64,000 bases of DNA from CBDHCC01 sp965261015 (GCA_965261015.1 CBDHCC010000001.1:1302001-1366000), one strand, 5' to 3'. Counted from the stretch's first letter, positions 8,833 through 17,173 are shown. Program-made: numbers and translations. Notes: a model not told the origin generated them from the sequence alone.

Positions 8833-9453
8833 ATGGCCGACGCCAAACCGCTCGCTTCGCTCTCCTCCGGCCTCTTGGCGCGCAAGGGTCAGGCGACGCC
8901 CGCCATGCGCCGTCAGGGCTTCGATGCGATGATCGGGTCCAGCCCCGCCGCTCTCGACGATCTGGGCTGGAACGACATGGGAGAGGGCGCGCAGCCGCAG
9001 CCCTCGCCCGCCCGCGAGCAGTTCGAGCATCTGCGCGAACAGGTGGAGGCGTCGGAGCGTCCGGCCAACCCCGCGCGGATGCTGTCGCCCGAACCGCGCC
9101 GCGCGCCGCCCGAACCGCGGCCCGCTCCGTTCTCCGAAGAGGCGACCGTGACCCAGAGCGCGGAACCGGTCGGGCCGGCCGCCACTCCGCCGCCGGCCCC
9201 CGTGCGCTCCGTGCCGCCGATCGCGGTCCGGCGGGCACGAGAGGTGGCGCGGCCGCGCATCGGCCGGACCGCCACGGGCAAGGCCGCCTTCACCCTTCGC
9301 CTGGACGCGGACCGCCACCTGAAGCTGCGGCTAGCGGCCGCGCTTGAGCGCCAGTCGGCGCAGGTGCTCGTGACCCGCGCTCTCGACCGCTTCTTCCTCG
9401 ACCTGGACGGCCTCGACCTGGCGCTCGGTCAGACGACCTCCCGAAAGGACTGA
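8833..9453 (+). CDS. Disordered protein with ribbon-helix-helix-like C-terminus; ParA partner candidate
   Basis: A 206-residue protein from ATG 8833 behind GGAGGG. The first 150 residues are low complexity, rich in Pro, Ala, Arg and Glu. The last 55 residues form a compact basic segment (AAFTLRLDADRHLKLRLAAA then a helix with LVTRALDRFF) that looks like a ribbon-helix-helix or cargo-binding fold. It sits 11 bases behind the parA-like gene, where a DNA-binding or adaptor partner is expected. I cannot assign a family name; the partner role is inference from position and the C-terminal pattern. Confidence 0.75.
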   Translation: MADAKPLASLSSGLLARKGQATPAMRRQGFDAMIGSSPAALDDLGWNDMGEGAQPQPSPAREQFEHLREQVEASERPANPARMLSPEPRRAPPEPRPAPFSEEATVTQSAEPVGPAATPPPAPVRSVPPIAVRRAREVARPRIGRTATGKAAFTLRLDADRHLKLRLAAALERQSAQVLVTRALDRFFLDLDGLDLALGQTTSRKD

Positions 9454-9457
9454 TCCC

Positions 9458-10750
9458 ATGCGTCCTCGCCTCTATCTCGCGCTCGCCGCTTCCTCCCTGT
9501 CCCTGGGTGCCTTTGGCGCGCCCTCGTCCGTTGCCGCGATGGCAGAGGACGGAACGGCGCGCGCGGCGGAGTACCTGGTCAAGGCCGAGGGCGAGCTGGC
9601 CCGCAACCGGACGGAGCGCGCGGTCCGCTTCGCCGAGCGGGCGGTCGAGGCGGCCCCGCTCAATCTCGAGGCGCGGCAGCTGCTCGCGCGCACCTATCTG
9701 AGCGACGGCCGCCTGTCCTCCGCCGAAGCTGCGTATCGCGACGTCCTGGCGCTGTCGCCGGGCGACGCCGCCGCGACCCTGAACCTCGCATTGGTGCGCG
9801 CCGCCCTGGGAGATGGGGAGGAAGCGCGCGCGCTCCTGTCGTCCGCGGCCGGCCTCAGCGTCGCCGATCGCGGCCTGGGGCTGGTGCTGGCCGGCGATGT
9901 CGGCAGCGGCGGCGCGCTTTTGGAGGAGGCCGCCCGCGCGCCCGACGCCGACGGCCGCGTGCGCCAGAACCTCGCCTTCGCCTACGCGGTCGGCGGAGAC
10001 TGGCAGCGCGCCCGAACCGTGGCGTCGCAGGACCTGGCACCGGCCGCGGTGCATCAGCGGATCGGGGAGTGGGCGCGGATCGCAAGCCCCCGCAACAGCT
10101 GGGACCAGGTCGCCTATCTGCTCAACATCAGCCCCGTGGAAGACGAAGGCATGCCGGCGCGCCTGGCCCTGCGTCTTTCCCCCGCGGCACCGGTCGTCGC
10201 CGCCGCGACGCCGGTGGTCGCGGACGGTCCGAGCGTGGAGCTGGCCGCCTATGCGGAGCCCGATGGCGCCCCGGCGAGCGTCGCTCTGCCGGTGGTGCAG
10301 CCGCTGCCCATGCCCGACCTCGCGCCGCCGGCGGCCGCGCCTTTGGCCGTTCGGCACGCCTCAGCCGGGCGGGTCCTCCCCGCCAGTCTCGTGACCGTCA
10401 CCAGTATCGCCAAGGCGGAGCCCGCTCCGGCTGGACGCGCGCGATCGACCGGGCGGTTCGTCGTGCAGCTGGGGGCCTACGTCACCCCCGGCGCGGCGGA
10501 GCGTGGCTGGGCGAAGGCCGTGGGCCGCGCCAACCTGTCCGGGGCCGAGCCACTTGCCAGCAAGGTGGTGGTCAACGGTCGCCAGTTCACCCGCCTGTCC
10601 GCCGGACACTTCGCCAGCCGGTCGGATGCGGTGGCGCTCTGCGGCACGGTCCGCGCGGGTGGCGGACATTGTTTCGTGCGCCAGGTGAAAGGCGACGATG
10701 CCCCGCGCTGGGCGTCTCGGGCGAAGGGCGCGACGCTGGCGTCTCGCTGA
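9458..10750 (+). CDS. Exported TPR protein with C-terminal SPOR domain
   Basis: A 430-residue protein. A signal peptide (about 1-27, ending SSVAA) leads into TPR helices at about 35-150 (AVRFAERAVEAAPLNLEARQ, AAYRDVLALSPGDAAATLN), a long Ala/Val/Pro linker, and a SPOR domain at about 325-405 (RFVVQLGAYVTPGAAERGW ... RLSAGHFASRSDAVALC). It begins 4 bases after the preceding stop, so it is almost certainly translated with the ParA-like and RHH-like genes. Together with the divergent SPOR gene at 6836-7924 this suggests a link to septal peptidoglycan. Confidence 0.87.
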   Translation: MRPRLYLALAASSLSLGAFGAPSSVAAMAEDGTARAAEYLVKAEGELARNRTERAVRFAERAVEAAPLNLEARQLLARTYLSDGRLSSAEAAYRDVLALSPGDAAATLNLALVRAALGDGEEARALLSSAAGLSVADRGLGLVLAGDVGSGGALLEEAARAPDADGRVRQNLAFAYAVGGDWQRARTVASQDLAPAAVHQRIGEWARIASPRNSWDQVAYLLNISPVEDEGMPARLALRLSPAAPVVAAATPVVADGPSVELAAYAEPDGAPASVALPVVQPLPMPDLAPPAAAPLAVRHASAGRVLPASLVTVTSIAKAEPAPAGRARSTGRFVVQLGAYVTPGAAERGWAKAVGRANLSGAEPLASKVVVNGRQFTRLSAGHFASRSDAVALCGTVRAGGGHCFVRQVKGDDAPRWASRAKGATLASR

Positions 10751-10764
10751 GGCCGGCGACCCAC

Positions 10765-11970
10765 TCACTCCAGCAGCAGGCCGCCTTTCACGACGTGGGT
10801 GACGCGGCCCTGCACCGGCAGGCCGTCGAACGGCGTGTTGCCGCCCGAGCCCAGCGCTTCGGCCCGGATTTGCCAGGGCGCGTCCGGGTCCACCAGGATC
10901 ACGTCCGCCGGTCCGCCCACCTCCAGCCGGCCGGCGTCGAGCCGCAGGATGCGGGCCGGCGCGCCTGCCAGCAGGTCGGCCAGTCGCGCCTCGTCCACCA
11001 GCCCGTCGCGCGCCAGCCCCAGCGCCAGCGGCAACAGGGTGGCCGCGCCCGCCGCCCCGGCCTGGGCGTCCGCGAAGGGCAGGCGCTTGCCCTCCGGCCC
11101 GACCGGGTCGTGGGCGGAGGTGAGGCAATCGACCGTGCCGTCCGCGATCGCCTGGCGCACCGCCCGCCGGTCGTCCTCGCACCGCAGCGGCGGCGACAGA
11201 CGCGCGAAGGTGCGAAAGTCGCTGACATCGTGGTCGGACAGTAGCCAGTAGGGCGGGGCGGTGCCGCAGGTGACCCGCAGCCCGCCGGCCTTCGCCGTCC
11301 GCACCCGCTCCAGCGCCGCTCGCGTGGTCAGCAGATGGAAATGGACGTGCGCGCCGGTCAGTTCGGCCAGCGCCAGGTCGCGCTCGACCGCCATGCGCTC
11401 GGCGATCGCAGGGGCGGAGGGCAGGCCGAGCGCGAAGGCCACCGGACCCTCCGTGGCGACCGCGCCGCCGACCAGGCCGGCGTCTTGTGCATGGACCACC
11501 ACGGGCAGGTCCAGGGAGGCGGCGTAGCGCATCGCGGCGGCCATCACGCCCGACGATCCGATCCAGCCGCGCCCGGTGGCCACGCCGCGCGCGCCCACCC
11601 GTCCCATCAGCGCGTATTCGGTCAGCTCCGCGCCGGCCAGGCCGCGCGTGGCGGCCGCCAGCGGATGGACCCACAGGTCGGGCTTGCCGGCCGCCGCCGT
11701 CTCCTTGACGGCACCGGGATCGTCCAGGACCGGGCGTTGTCCGGGCAGCAGGGCGGCGCGCACGACGCCGCCGGCGCGAAAGGCGGGCTTGTCGATGGCG
11801 TGCACACCCAGGTCCACGATGCCGGGCAGCGCAAGGCGACCCCGCCCGACCAGCGTTTCGCCCGGTCCGGCACCGTCGGCCTCCACAAAGGCCCCGTCGC
11901 GGCAGAACAGATCGGTCCGGGCCGCCTGGCCGGGCAGGCGGACATCGGCGATGCGGGCCAGGCGCTTCAT
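10765..11970 (-). CDS. Dihydroorotase-like protein, probably non-catalytic (PyrC')
   Basis: A 401-residue amidohydrolase-fold protein related to type I dihydroorotase. The zinc-binding HxH motif that should follow the first strand is lost (VDLGVHAID), and the usual TDHAPH active-site motif reads SAHDPVGPEGK. This matches the inactive PyrC' proteins known to assemble with PyrB in aspartate transcarbamoylase complexes, as in Pseudomonas. Its start ATG 11970 overlaps the pyrB stop (ATGA), consistent with stoichiometric synthesis. A working dihydroorotase should then be encoded elsewhere. The fold is certain; loss of activity is inferred from the missing ligands. Confidence 0.88.
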   Translation of the reverse strand: MKRLARIADVRLPGQAARTDLFCRDGAFVEADGAGPGETLVGRGRLALPGIVDLGVHAIDKPAFRAGGVVRAALLPGQRPVLDDPGAVKETAAAGKPDLWVHPLAAATRGLAGAELTEYALMGRVGARGVATGRGWIGSSGVMAAAMRYAASLDLPVVVHAQDAGLVGGAVATEGPVAFALGLPSAPAIAERMAVERDLALAELTGAHVHFHLLTTRAALERVRTAKAGGLRVTCGTAPPYWLLSDHDVSDFRTFARLSPPLRCEDDRRAVRQAIADGTVDCLTSAHDPVGPEGKRLPFADAQAGAAGAATLLPLALGLARDGLVDEARLADLLAGAPARILRLDAGRLEVGGPADVILVDPDAPWQIRAEALGSGGNTPFDGLPVQGRVTHVVKGGLLLE

Positions 11971-12902
11971 GCCTGTCGATCCCGGGCCTGGCGGGTCAGC
12001 ACGTCGAGGCAGGCCATGCGAACCGCGACGCCGTGCTTCACCTGTTCGGTGATGGCCGATCGGCCGGGCAGGTCGGCCACGTCCGAGTCGATCTCCACCC
12101 CCCGGTTCATCGGGCCGGGGTGCAGCACCAGGGCGTCCGGCCGCGCGCGCGCCAGCCGCTCCGCCGTCAGGCCGTAGAGCGCGCGGTATTCGCGCGCCGA
12201 CGGGACCAGCCCGCCGTCCATCCGTTCGGTCTGCAGGCGCAGCATCATGACCGCGTCCGCGCCCTCCAGCGCCTCGTCCATGTCGGTGGTGACGGTGGCG
12301 CCGGTGTCGTCGAGCCCGCCCGGCAACAGCGTGGCCGGGCCGCACAGCCGGACGTTGGCCCCCATCGTGGCCAGCGCGAACAGATTGGACCGCGCGACCC
12401 GGCTGTGCCGGATGTCGCCCACGATCGCCACGGTGATCCCGGACAGCGCGCCCAGCCGTCGGCGCAGCGTCAGCAGATCCAGCAGCCCCTGGGTCGGATG
12501 TTCGTGCCAGCCGTCGCCCGCGTTCAGCACGGGGCAGTCGACATGGTCCGCGATCAGCTTGACCGCTCCGGAACTGCCATGCCGGATGACGATCACGTCC
12601 GCGCGCATGGCGTTGAGCGTCGCCGCCGTGTCGATCAGCGTCTCGCCCTTCTTCACGCTGGACTGTGCGGCGTGCATGTTGACCACGTCGGCGCCCAGCC
12701 GCTTGCCCGCGATCTCGAAGGACAGGAGCGTGCGAGTCGAGTTCTCGAAGAAGGCGTTGATCTGCGTCAGCCCCGCCAGGGGGGCGTCCGCGCCATCGGA
12801 CCCGACGCGCGCATCGGCCTCGTCCAGCAGAAAGGCGATCTGATGCCGCTCCAGCCCGGCCAGGCCCAGAAGGTCGCGGTGGGGGTAGAGTTCGGCCGTC
12901 AT
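11967..12902 (-). CDS. pyrB: Aspartate carbamoyltransferase catalytic subunit
   Basis: PyrB condenses carbamoyl phosphate and aspartate, the committed step of pyrimidine synthesis. The 311-residue product has the carbamoyl-phosphate motif FFENSTRTLLSFEIAGKRLG, HEHPTQGLLDLLT, and the HPGPMNRGVEI aspartate-loop segment. Downstream and overlapping by four bases is the degenerate dihydroorotase, its probable structural partner. Upstream on the same strand, 174 bp away, is ruvX, an order also common in other alphaproteobacteria. Confidence 0.97.
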   Translation of the reverse strand: MTAELYPHRDLLGLAGLERHQIAFLLDEADARVGSDGADAPLAGLTQINAFFENSTRTLLSFEIAGKRLGADVVNMHAAQSSVKKGETLIDTAATLNAMRADVIVIRHGSSGAVKLIADHVDCPVLNAGDGWHEHPTQGLLDLLTLRRRLGALSGITVAIVGDIRHSRVARSNLFALATMGANVRLCGPATLLPGGLDDTGATVTTDMDEALEGADAVMMLRLQTERMDGGLVPSAREYRALYGLTAERLARARPDALVLHPGPMNRGVEIDSDVADLPGRSAITEQVKHGVAVRMACLDVLTRQARDRQA

Positions 12903-13076
12903 CGAAAGGTCGCGAAGGTCGCGCCACGTCCGCGCATTTCCGCAGTGCGGGTGTAGGAAAGGTCGCGCGGGGCTTGGGGGGCGGTCGGACGAACCGGGCG
13001 GCGGCGCAGCGAGCGTGTCACGCCGGGAGTTTAGCCGAAGACGGTGCGGAACGCCACCATAAAGTTCCGCTCCGGT

Positions 13077-13544
13077 TCAAAAGTCGTTGCTTGCCAAAGC
13101 GTCGATCGCGCCTTGCAGGATGTGCGCGGCGGCATGGGCGTCGATCCGCTCGGCCCGACGCGCGCGGCTCATGTCCTGCCCGATCATCGCGCGTTCGGCC
13201 GCCACGGTCGACCAGCGTTCGTCCCACAACAGCACGGGCAGGCCGAGCGGCGACAGCAGGGCGGCGAACGCGCGGCTCGCCTGGGCGCGCGGGCCGGGCC
13301 GGCCGTCCATGTTGAGCGGCAGGCCCACGACCAGCCCCGCCAGCCGGTCCGCCTGCGCCAGCCGGGCGATCGCCGCCACATCCTTTTGCCCGCGCGCGCG
13401 GCGCAGCGTCTCGCGCGGGGTGGCGAACGACCAGCCCGCGTCGCACACCGCGACCCCGATCGTGCGCTCTCCCAGGTCCAGCCCGGCCAGGCGGCCACCC
13501 GCGGCAACGGCGAGGCGAAAGGCGGCCGCGTCGTCGGTGACCAC
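13077..13544 (-). CDS. ruvX: YqgF/RuvX-family pre-16S rRNA nuclease
   Basis: RuvX/YqgF is an RNase H-fold nuclease needed to finish the 5' end of 16S rRNA and once proposed as a Holliday junction resolvase. From GTG 13544 the protein is 155 residues, typical for the family. It shows GLDLGERTIGVAV with the first catalytic Asp, VGLPLNMDG, LLWDERWST, and the final IDAHAAAHILQ acidic motif. The stop of the upstream DUF3089 gene lies 22 bases before this start, so the two are probably co-transcribed. Confidence 0.93.
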   Translation of the reverse strand: MVTDDAAAFRLAVAAGGRLAGLDLGERTIGVAVCDAGWSFATPRETLRRARGQKDVAAIARLAQADRLAGLVVGLPLNMDGRPGPRAQASRAFAALLSPLGLPVLLWDERWSTVAAERAMIGQDMSRARRAERIDAHAAAHILQGAIDALASNDF

Positions 13545-13566
13545 CGCCGGCCGCCCGCCGGTGCCC

Positions 13567-14682
13567 TCAGCGACGCTCAAAGGCCGCCAGCCGGCGCGCC
13601 GCGTCCGCGCGCACATTGGCCCAGAACAGCGAATAGTCGTAGACGTGGTAGTTGTTGCCGGGCAGCACATAGCTGCCGATGTCGGGCGGATCGCCGATCA
13701 GCAGGAACCCGCGCCCCGCGCAGCGCGCCGGCACGGCGGCCGGGATCAATTCCGCCGACGACCAGTCTTCCTGCGCCTTCAGCGTGCCCAGATTCGCCTC
13801 CGCCGGCGCCGCGTCGCCCCGCCGGCCGGTCAGCGGGTTGGTGCATAGGATCGCGCTGCCCGCGCGCGGCCGGCCGTCCAGCCCGGTCGACGCATCGTAG
13901 GTGGCGGTGACCAGCCGCTCGTCCGCCGGTTCCGCGAAGCTCGCCCAGCTCAGCACGCATCCGGTCGATGTCGGCTGTTCGCAGGCGGGCAGGCCCAGGC
14001 GGGGCAGGTCGGTGGTGAGCGAGATCGGCCAGCCCACGACATAGGCGGCCACGATGCGGCGCGCGACCGGCGTGCCCGCGATCCGATCCGCCAGCAGCCG
14101 CGTCAGGTGCAGCGACCCCTGGCTGTGACCCGCCAGTATGATCGGCTGATCGGCCGGGATCGCGGCCAGGAAGGCGTCGAAGGCGGCGGCGACGTCGCGA
14201 TAGGCGGCGTCCAGCGCCTGAGTCGCGGCGGGCTCCGTCGTCAGAAACGCGCCGAAGGTCGCCTGGCGATAACGCGGCGCCCAGATGCGGCCGGCCGCGG
14301 TGAAGGCGCTGGCCTGCCCCCGAGTGAACAGCCGGGCGCGGTCGTTCGCGTCGGCGTTGTCCAACGGCGCGTTCCACCGCGCGTTGTCCAGGAAGCTGGT
14401 GGGGTGGACATAGAACACCGCCGCGTCGCCCCGCGGTGCCGCGTCCTCGGCCAGCCCCTCGGGTCGAAAGGCGCTGGGGTCGTCGGCCTTCCCGGGCCGT
14501 GCGATCCACAGCGCGGGGTCGTCATAGCGGTTGGCCCCGGCCGGCGACACGGCGACGAAGGGGCGGGACGGCACCGCCCACCAGCGGATCAGCTCGTTGG
14601 CGTAGAGCGACCACACCACGCCCGCGCCCAGCACCAGGACGACGCAGGCGGCGACGAAATAGAGGAAGCGGCGGGCGGCCAA
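13567..14682 (-). CDS. DUF3089 alpha/beta-hydrolase-like membrane-anchored protein
   Basis: A 371-residue protein beginning at TTG 14682 with GGAGA six bases upstream. An N-terminal membrane anchor (about residues 5-27) precedes a DUF3089 domain. Marker motifs are AVFYVHPTSFLDNARWNAP, the nucleophile elbow ILAGHSQGS, and the C-terminal NNYHVYDYSLFWANV carrying the likely catalytic His. The active site should face the periplasm. Substrate unknown; the serine-hydrolase assignment comes from the GxSxG elbow. Confidence 0.85.
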   Translation of the reverse strand: MAARRFLYFVAACVVLVLGAGVVWSLYANELIRWWAVPSRPFVAVSPAGANRYDDPALWIARPGKADDPSAFRPEGLAEDAAPRGDAAVFYVHPTSFLDNARWNAPLDNADANDRARLFTRGQASAFTAAGRIWAPRYRQATFGAFLTTEPAATQALDAAYRDVAAAFDAFLAAIPADQPIILAGHSQGSLHLTRLLADRIAGTPVARRIVAAYVVGWPISLTTDLPRLGLPACEQPTSTGCVLSWASFAEPADERLVTATYDASTGLDGRPRAGSAILCTNPLTGRRGDAAPAEANLGTLKAQEDWSSAELIPAAVPARCAGRGFLLIGDPPDIGSYVLPGNNYHVYDYSLFWANVRADAARRLAAFERR

Positions 14683-14809
14683 CGGCGTCTCCGGTCAGGC
14701 GGTGTGGACGGGCAGTTAGGGTCCGGCACCCGCGCTGTCCACCGGCTAGATGGTGCGCCGCAGCATCGACGTCTTGCAACGGATGTCGCCGCTTCCCACC
14801 TCGGCGGGC

Positions 14810-15727
14810 GTGAACGATCAGACCCCCATCGAGAGCGGCACGCTCGACCGGCTCCAAGGCTTTTCCCTGCCCATCCGCAACGCGCGCGGCCGACTGGCCC
14901 GTCTGGGTCCGACGCTGGACCGCATCCTGTCCGCGCACGCCTACCCGCCGGCCATCGAGTCCGTGCTGGCCGAAGCGCTGGTGCTGGCGGTGCTGCTCGG
15001 CTCCACGCTGAAGGCGGACGACGGGCAATTGACGATGCAGGCGCAGACCAAGGGCGGGGTCGTCGACCTGCTGGTCTGCGACTGGCGCGGCGGAGAGCTG
15101 CGCGGCTATGTCAATTTCGACGCCGACCGGCTGGCCGAGGTCGGGCCGGAACCGACCCTGTTCGCGCTGTTCGGTCAGGGCTATCTCGCCGTCACCTTCG
15201 ACGTCGGTTCGACCGGTCAGCGCTATCAGGGCATCGTACCCCTGGAAGGCGAGACGCTGTCGGACGCCGCGCGATCCTATTTCGCCCAGTCCGAACAGCT
15301 GCCCAGCCTGTTCCGCGTGGCCATCCGCCGCACGGACGCGGGCCTGGTCGCCGGCGGCCTGATGCTGCAGCACCTGCCGGAGGGCGAAGAGGGGCGTGAG
15401 CGGTTGCACACCCGTCTGGACCATCCGGAATGGGAGCACGTGCTGGCGCTCGCCCGGACGGTCACGAACGCCGAGCTGACGGACGCCGACCTGCCCGCCG
15501 ACGAGGTGCTGTGGCGGCTGTTCCACGAGGAGGAGGTGCGGCTGTTCGGCGAGGGATCGGTGCGCCGCGGTTGCCGCTGCGACCCGGCCTATCTGGCCTC
15601 CGTGATCGCCCGGTTCCCGGTGGAGGAGCGGGCGGAGATGGCGGACTCGGACGGGCTGATCCAGGTCGATTGCGCCTTTTGCGCGCGGGTCTTCCCGCTG
15701 GACGCGGCGCGGCTGGAGGCGGCGTGA
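14810..15727 (+). CDS. hslO: Redox-regulated chaperone Hsp33
   Basis: Hsp33 is a holdase chaperone switched on when oxidation releases its zinc. The C-terminus shows the zinc-site cysteines in RRGCRCDP and, 30 residues on, VDCAFCARVF. The N-terminal domain has ARGRLARLGPTLDRIL and AHAYPPAIESVLAEALVLAV. I chose GTG 14810 (305 residues), which best matches the family's N-terminus; in-frame ATGs at 14783 and 14750 would add 9 and 20 residues, and none has a strong ribosome site. The gene downstream overlaps by four bases (GTGA). Confidence 0.93.
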   Translation: MNDQTPIESGTLDRLQGFSLPIRNARGRLARLGPTLDRILSAHAYPPAIESVLAEALVLAVLLGSTLKADDGQLTMQAQTKGGVVDLLVCDWRGGELRGYVNFDADRLAEVGPEPTLFALFGQGYLAVTFDVGSTGQRYQGIVPLEGETLSDAARSYFAQSEQLPSLFRVAIRRTDAGLVAGGLMLQHLPEGEEGRERLHTRLDHPEWEHVLALARTVTNAELTDADLPADEVLWRLFHEEEVRLFGEGSVRRGCRCDPAYLASVIARFPVEERAEMADSDGLIQVDCAFCARVFPLDAARLEAA

Positions 15728-16095
15728 GGCGGGCCGTCCTGCTGGGCCTCGCCTCGGCGGCGATCGCCGCGGCGGCACCGGTCTACACCGCGGGCCTGAC
15801 GCCCGGTCGCTACGCGCTTGTGACGGCGAAGGACCGCGCGCCGGCCGGGTCGGTGTGCGTGGGCGATCTGACATCGCTTTACCGGGCGGTCCACCAGTCG
15901 TCGGACTGCCGTTACTTCCCGGTGGCCCAGGCCGCCGACCGGACCAAGGTGTCCTACGAATGTGCGGACGGGTCCGGCCTGCTGACGCTCCACGCCGTGA
16001 CCCCGCGGGCCGCGAATGTGGCGGCGCAGGGCGTGCGCCGGGGCGAGCCCTACGCCGTCGCGCTGGTGGCTCGGCGGACGGGTGCCTGTCGTTAA
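15724..16095 (+). CDS. Small exported protein, function unknown
   Basis: A 123-residue protein starting at GTG 15724 inside the hslO stop (GTGA), so translationally coupled to Hsp33. It has a hydrophobic signal-like N-terminus (VLLGLASAAIAAAAP) and no downstream membrane span. Three cysteines lie in the body (CVGDL, DCRYF, YECADGS) plus one near the end (TGACR), which could form periplasmic disulfides. No family recognised. A terminator-like hairpin follows at 16171. Confidence 0.65.
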   Translation: MRRAVLLGLASAAIAAAAPVYTAGLTPGRYALVTAKDRAPAGSVCVGDLTSLYRAVHQSSDCRYFPVAQAADRTKVSYECADGSGLLTLHAVTPRAANVAAQGVRRGEPYAVALVARRTGACR

Positions 16096-16170
16096 CCGGA
16101 CCGCAACGCTCCCCATGGCATATCCCCATTCGGAGCTTCGGCTTCTCCCTTCTGGTTGCAAGCTCAACTC

Positions 16171-16196
16171 GGGCCGCTTCGGCGGCCCGTTTCGTT
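16171..16196 (+). terminator. UUCG-loop hairpin with following T-rich run before queC
   Basis: GGGCCGC-TTCG-GCGGCCC forms a perfect 7-bp stem with a stable UUCG tetraloop (16171-16188), followed by GTTTCGTT. It lies 76 bp after the preceding gene and 11 bp before the queC start, so it may end the hslO transcript or act as an attenuator for queC. A weaker hairpin, GGAGC-TTCG-GCTTC, lies just upstream at 16132-16145. Confidence 0.6.
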
Positions 16197-16206
16197 GGGG
16201 CCGCCG

Positions 16207-16866
16207 ATGACCGGTCGGCCGATCGCGGTGGTGCTGCTGTCCGGTGGCCTGGACTCGATGGTCTGCGCCGCGTCCGCGCGAGAGGCGGGCTACGAGGTCG
16301 CCGCACTGACGATCGACTATGGGCAGCGCCACGCGATCGAGATCGGGCGCGCGCGCGATCTGGTCGAGCGGCTCGGCATCGCGCGCCACATTGTCCTGCC
16401 GCTGGACCTGACCGCCTTTGGCGGCTCCGCGCTGACGGCCGACGTCGCGGTGCCCAAGGCGGGCGTGGAGGCGGGCATTCCCGTCACCTACGTCCCGGCG
16501 CGCAACGCCCTGTTCCTGACGCTGGCGCTGGGATGGGCCGAGGTGCTGGGCGCGCGGGCGATCTCCATCGGCGTGAACGCGCTCGATTATTCCGGCTATC
16601 CCGACTGCCGACCGGAGTTCATCCGGGCGTGGGAGGCAATGGCGGCCACCGCGACGCGGATCGGGGTGGAGGGCCGCTCGCCCACCGTGCTGACGCCGCT
16701 GCAACATCTGACGAAGGCGCAGATCGTGGCGGAGGCGCGGCGGCTGGGACTGGACCCGGACTGGTCCTGGTCGTGCTACGACCCCACGCCGGCCGGACAG
16801 CCCTGTGGCCTGTGCGACAGCTGCCGGCTGCGCGCCAAGGGCATCGCAGAGGCCGACGCCGCCTGA
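16207..16866 (+). CDS. queC: 7-cyano-7-deazaguanine synthase
   Basis: QueC makes preQ0 from 7-carboxy-7-deazaguanine using ATP and ammonia, in the queuosine pathway. The 219-residue product from ATG 16207 has the PP-loop LLSGGLDSMV near residue 11, the YVPARNALFLTLALGWAEVL segment, and the zinc-binding cysteines at the C-terminus (SWSCYDPTPAGQPCGLCDSC). Other queuosine genes are not in the window. The gene stands alone between a hairpin and a repeat island. Confidence 0.96.
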   Translation: MTGRPIAVVLLSGGLDSMVCAASAREAGYEVAALTIDYGQRHAIEIGRARDLVERLGIARHIVLPLDLTAFGGSALTADVAVPKAGVEAGIPVTYVPARNALFLTLALGWAEVLGARAISIGVNALDYSGYPDCRPEFIRAWEAMAATATRIGVEGRSPTVLTPLQHLTKAQIVAEARRLGLDPDWSWSCYDPTPAGQPCGLCDSCRLRAKGIAEADAA

Positions 16867-16968
16867 AGCTCGACAGGTCGGTGCCGGGACCGAGCGCGCG
16901 GCGGCGAACGCGAGTCCCCTCCGTCCGATCTTCCTGGATCGCCGGAAGCGGACCCTCGCTCCCGATCC

Positions 16969-17063
16969 GCTCGTCCTGAGCCTGTCGAGGGGACATTGGG
17001 TGAGGCGCTGCCGGCGGTCGCCGCTGCTGCCATTCGTACGTCCTCGACAGGCTCAGGACGAGC
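16969..17063. repeat. Palindromic repeat pair (REPIN-like), copy 1
   Basis: Arms GCTCGTCCTGAGCCTGTCGA (16969-16988) and TCGACAGGCTCAGGACGAGC (17044-17063) are perfect inverted copies spanning 95 bp. The interior shares GGGT, a CGGCGGTCG core and a TACGTCC end with the copies at 58203 and 62279. This is the layout of paired REP sequences spread by a RAYT transposase acting in trans; no such gene is in this window. Confidence 0.8.
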
Positions 17064-17153
17064 GGGGGTGGTTGAGGGAGCACATCGGTCTTGGAGTCTG
17101 GGTTTCTGCTAGCCGACGTTGGTCTGTCGGGCTCGCAAATGACATGACCGCTC

Positions 17154-17173
17154 TCGACAGGCTCGGGACGAGC
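17154..17173. repeat. Single REP half site, slightly diverged
   Basis: TCGACAGGCTCGGGACGAGC differs from the arm at 17044 by one base. It is followed by a second copy of the tail block that also follows 17063, so the REP half plus tail looks duplicated in tandem. Confidence 0.7.

Noticed and set aside
8102..9453. Chromosomal parAB partition locus
   Set aside because: The second gene lacks ParB motifs (GERRxRA, HTH) and there are no parS-like palindromes nearby. It is treated as an orphan ParA with an unrelated partner.
10765..12927. A 720-codon minus-strand frame suggesting a PyrB-PyrC fusion
   Set aside because: The upstream half is antisense/out-of-frame to pyrB and shows no dihydroorotase sequence. 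The real dihydroorotase-like protein starts at ATG 11970 in an ATGA overlap with pyrB.
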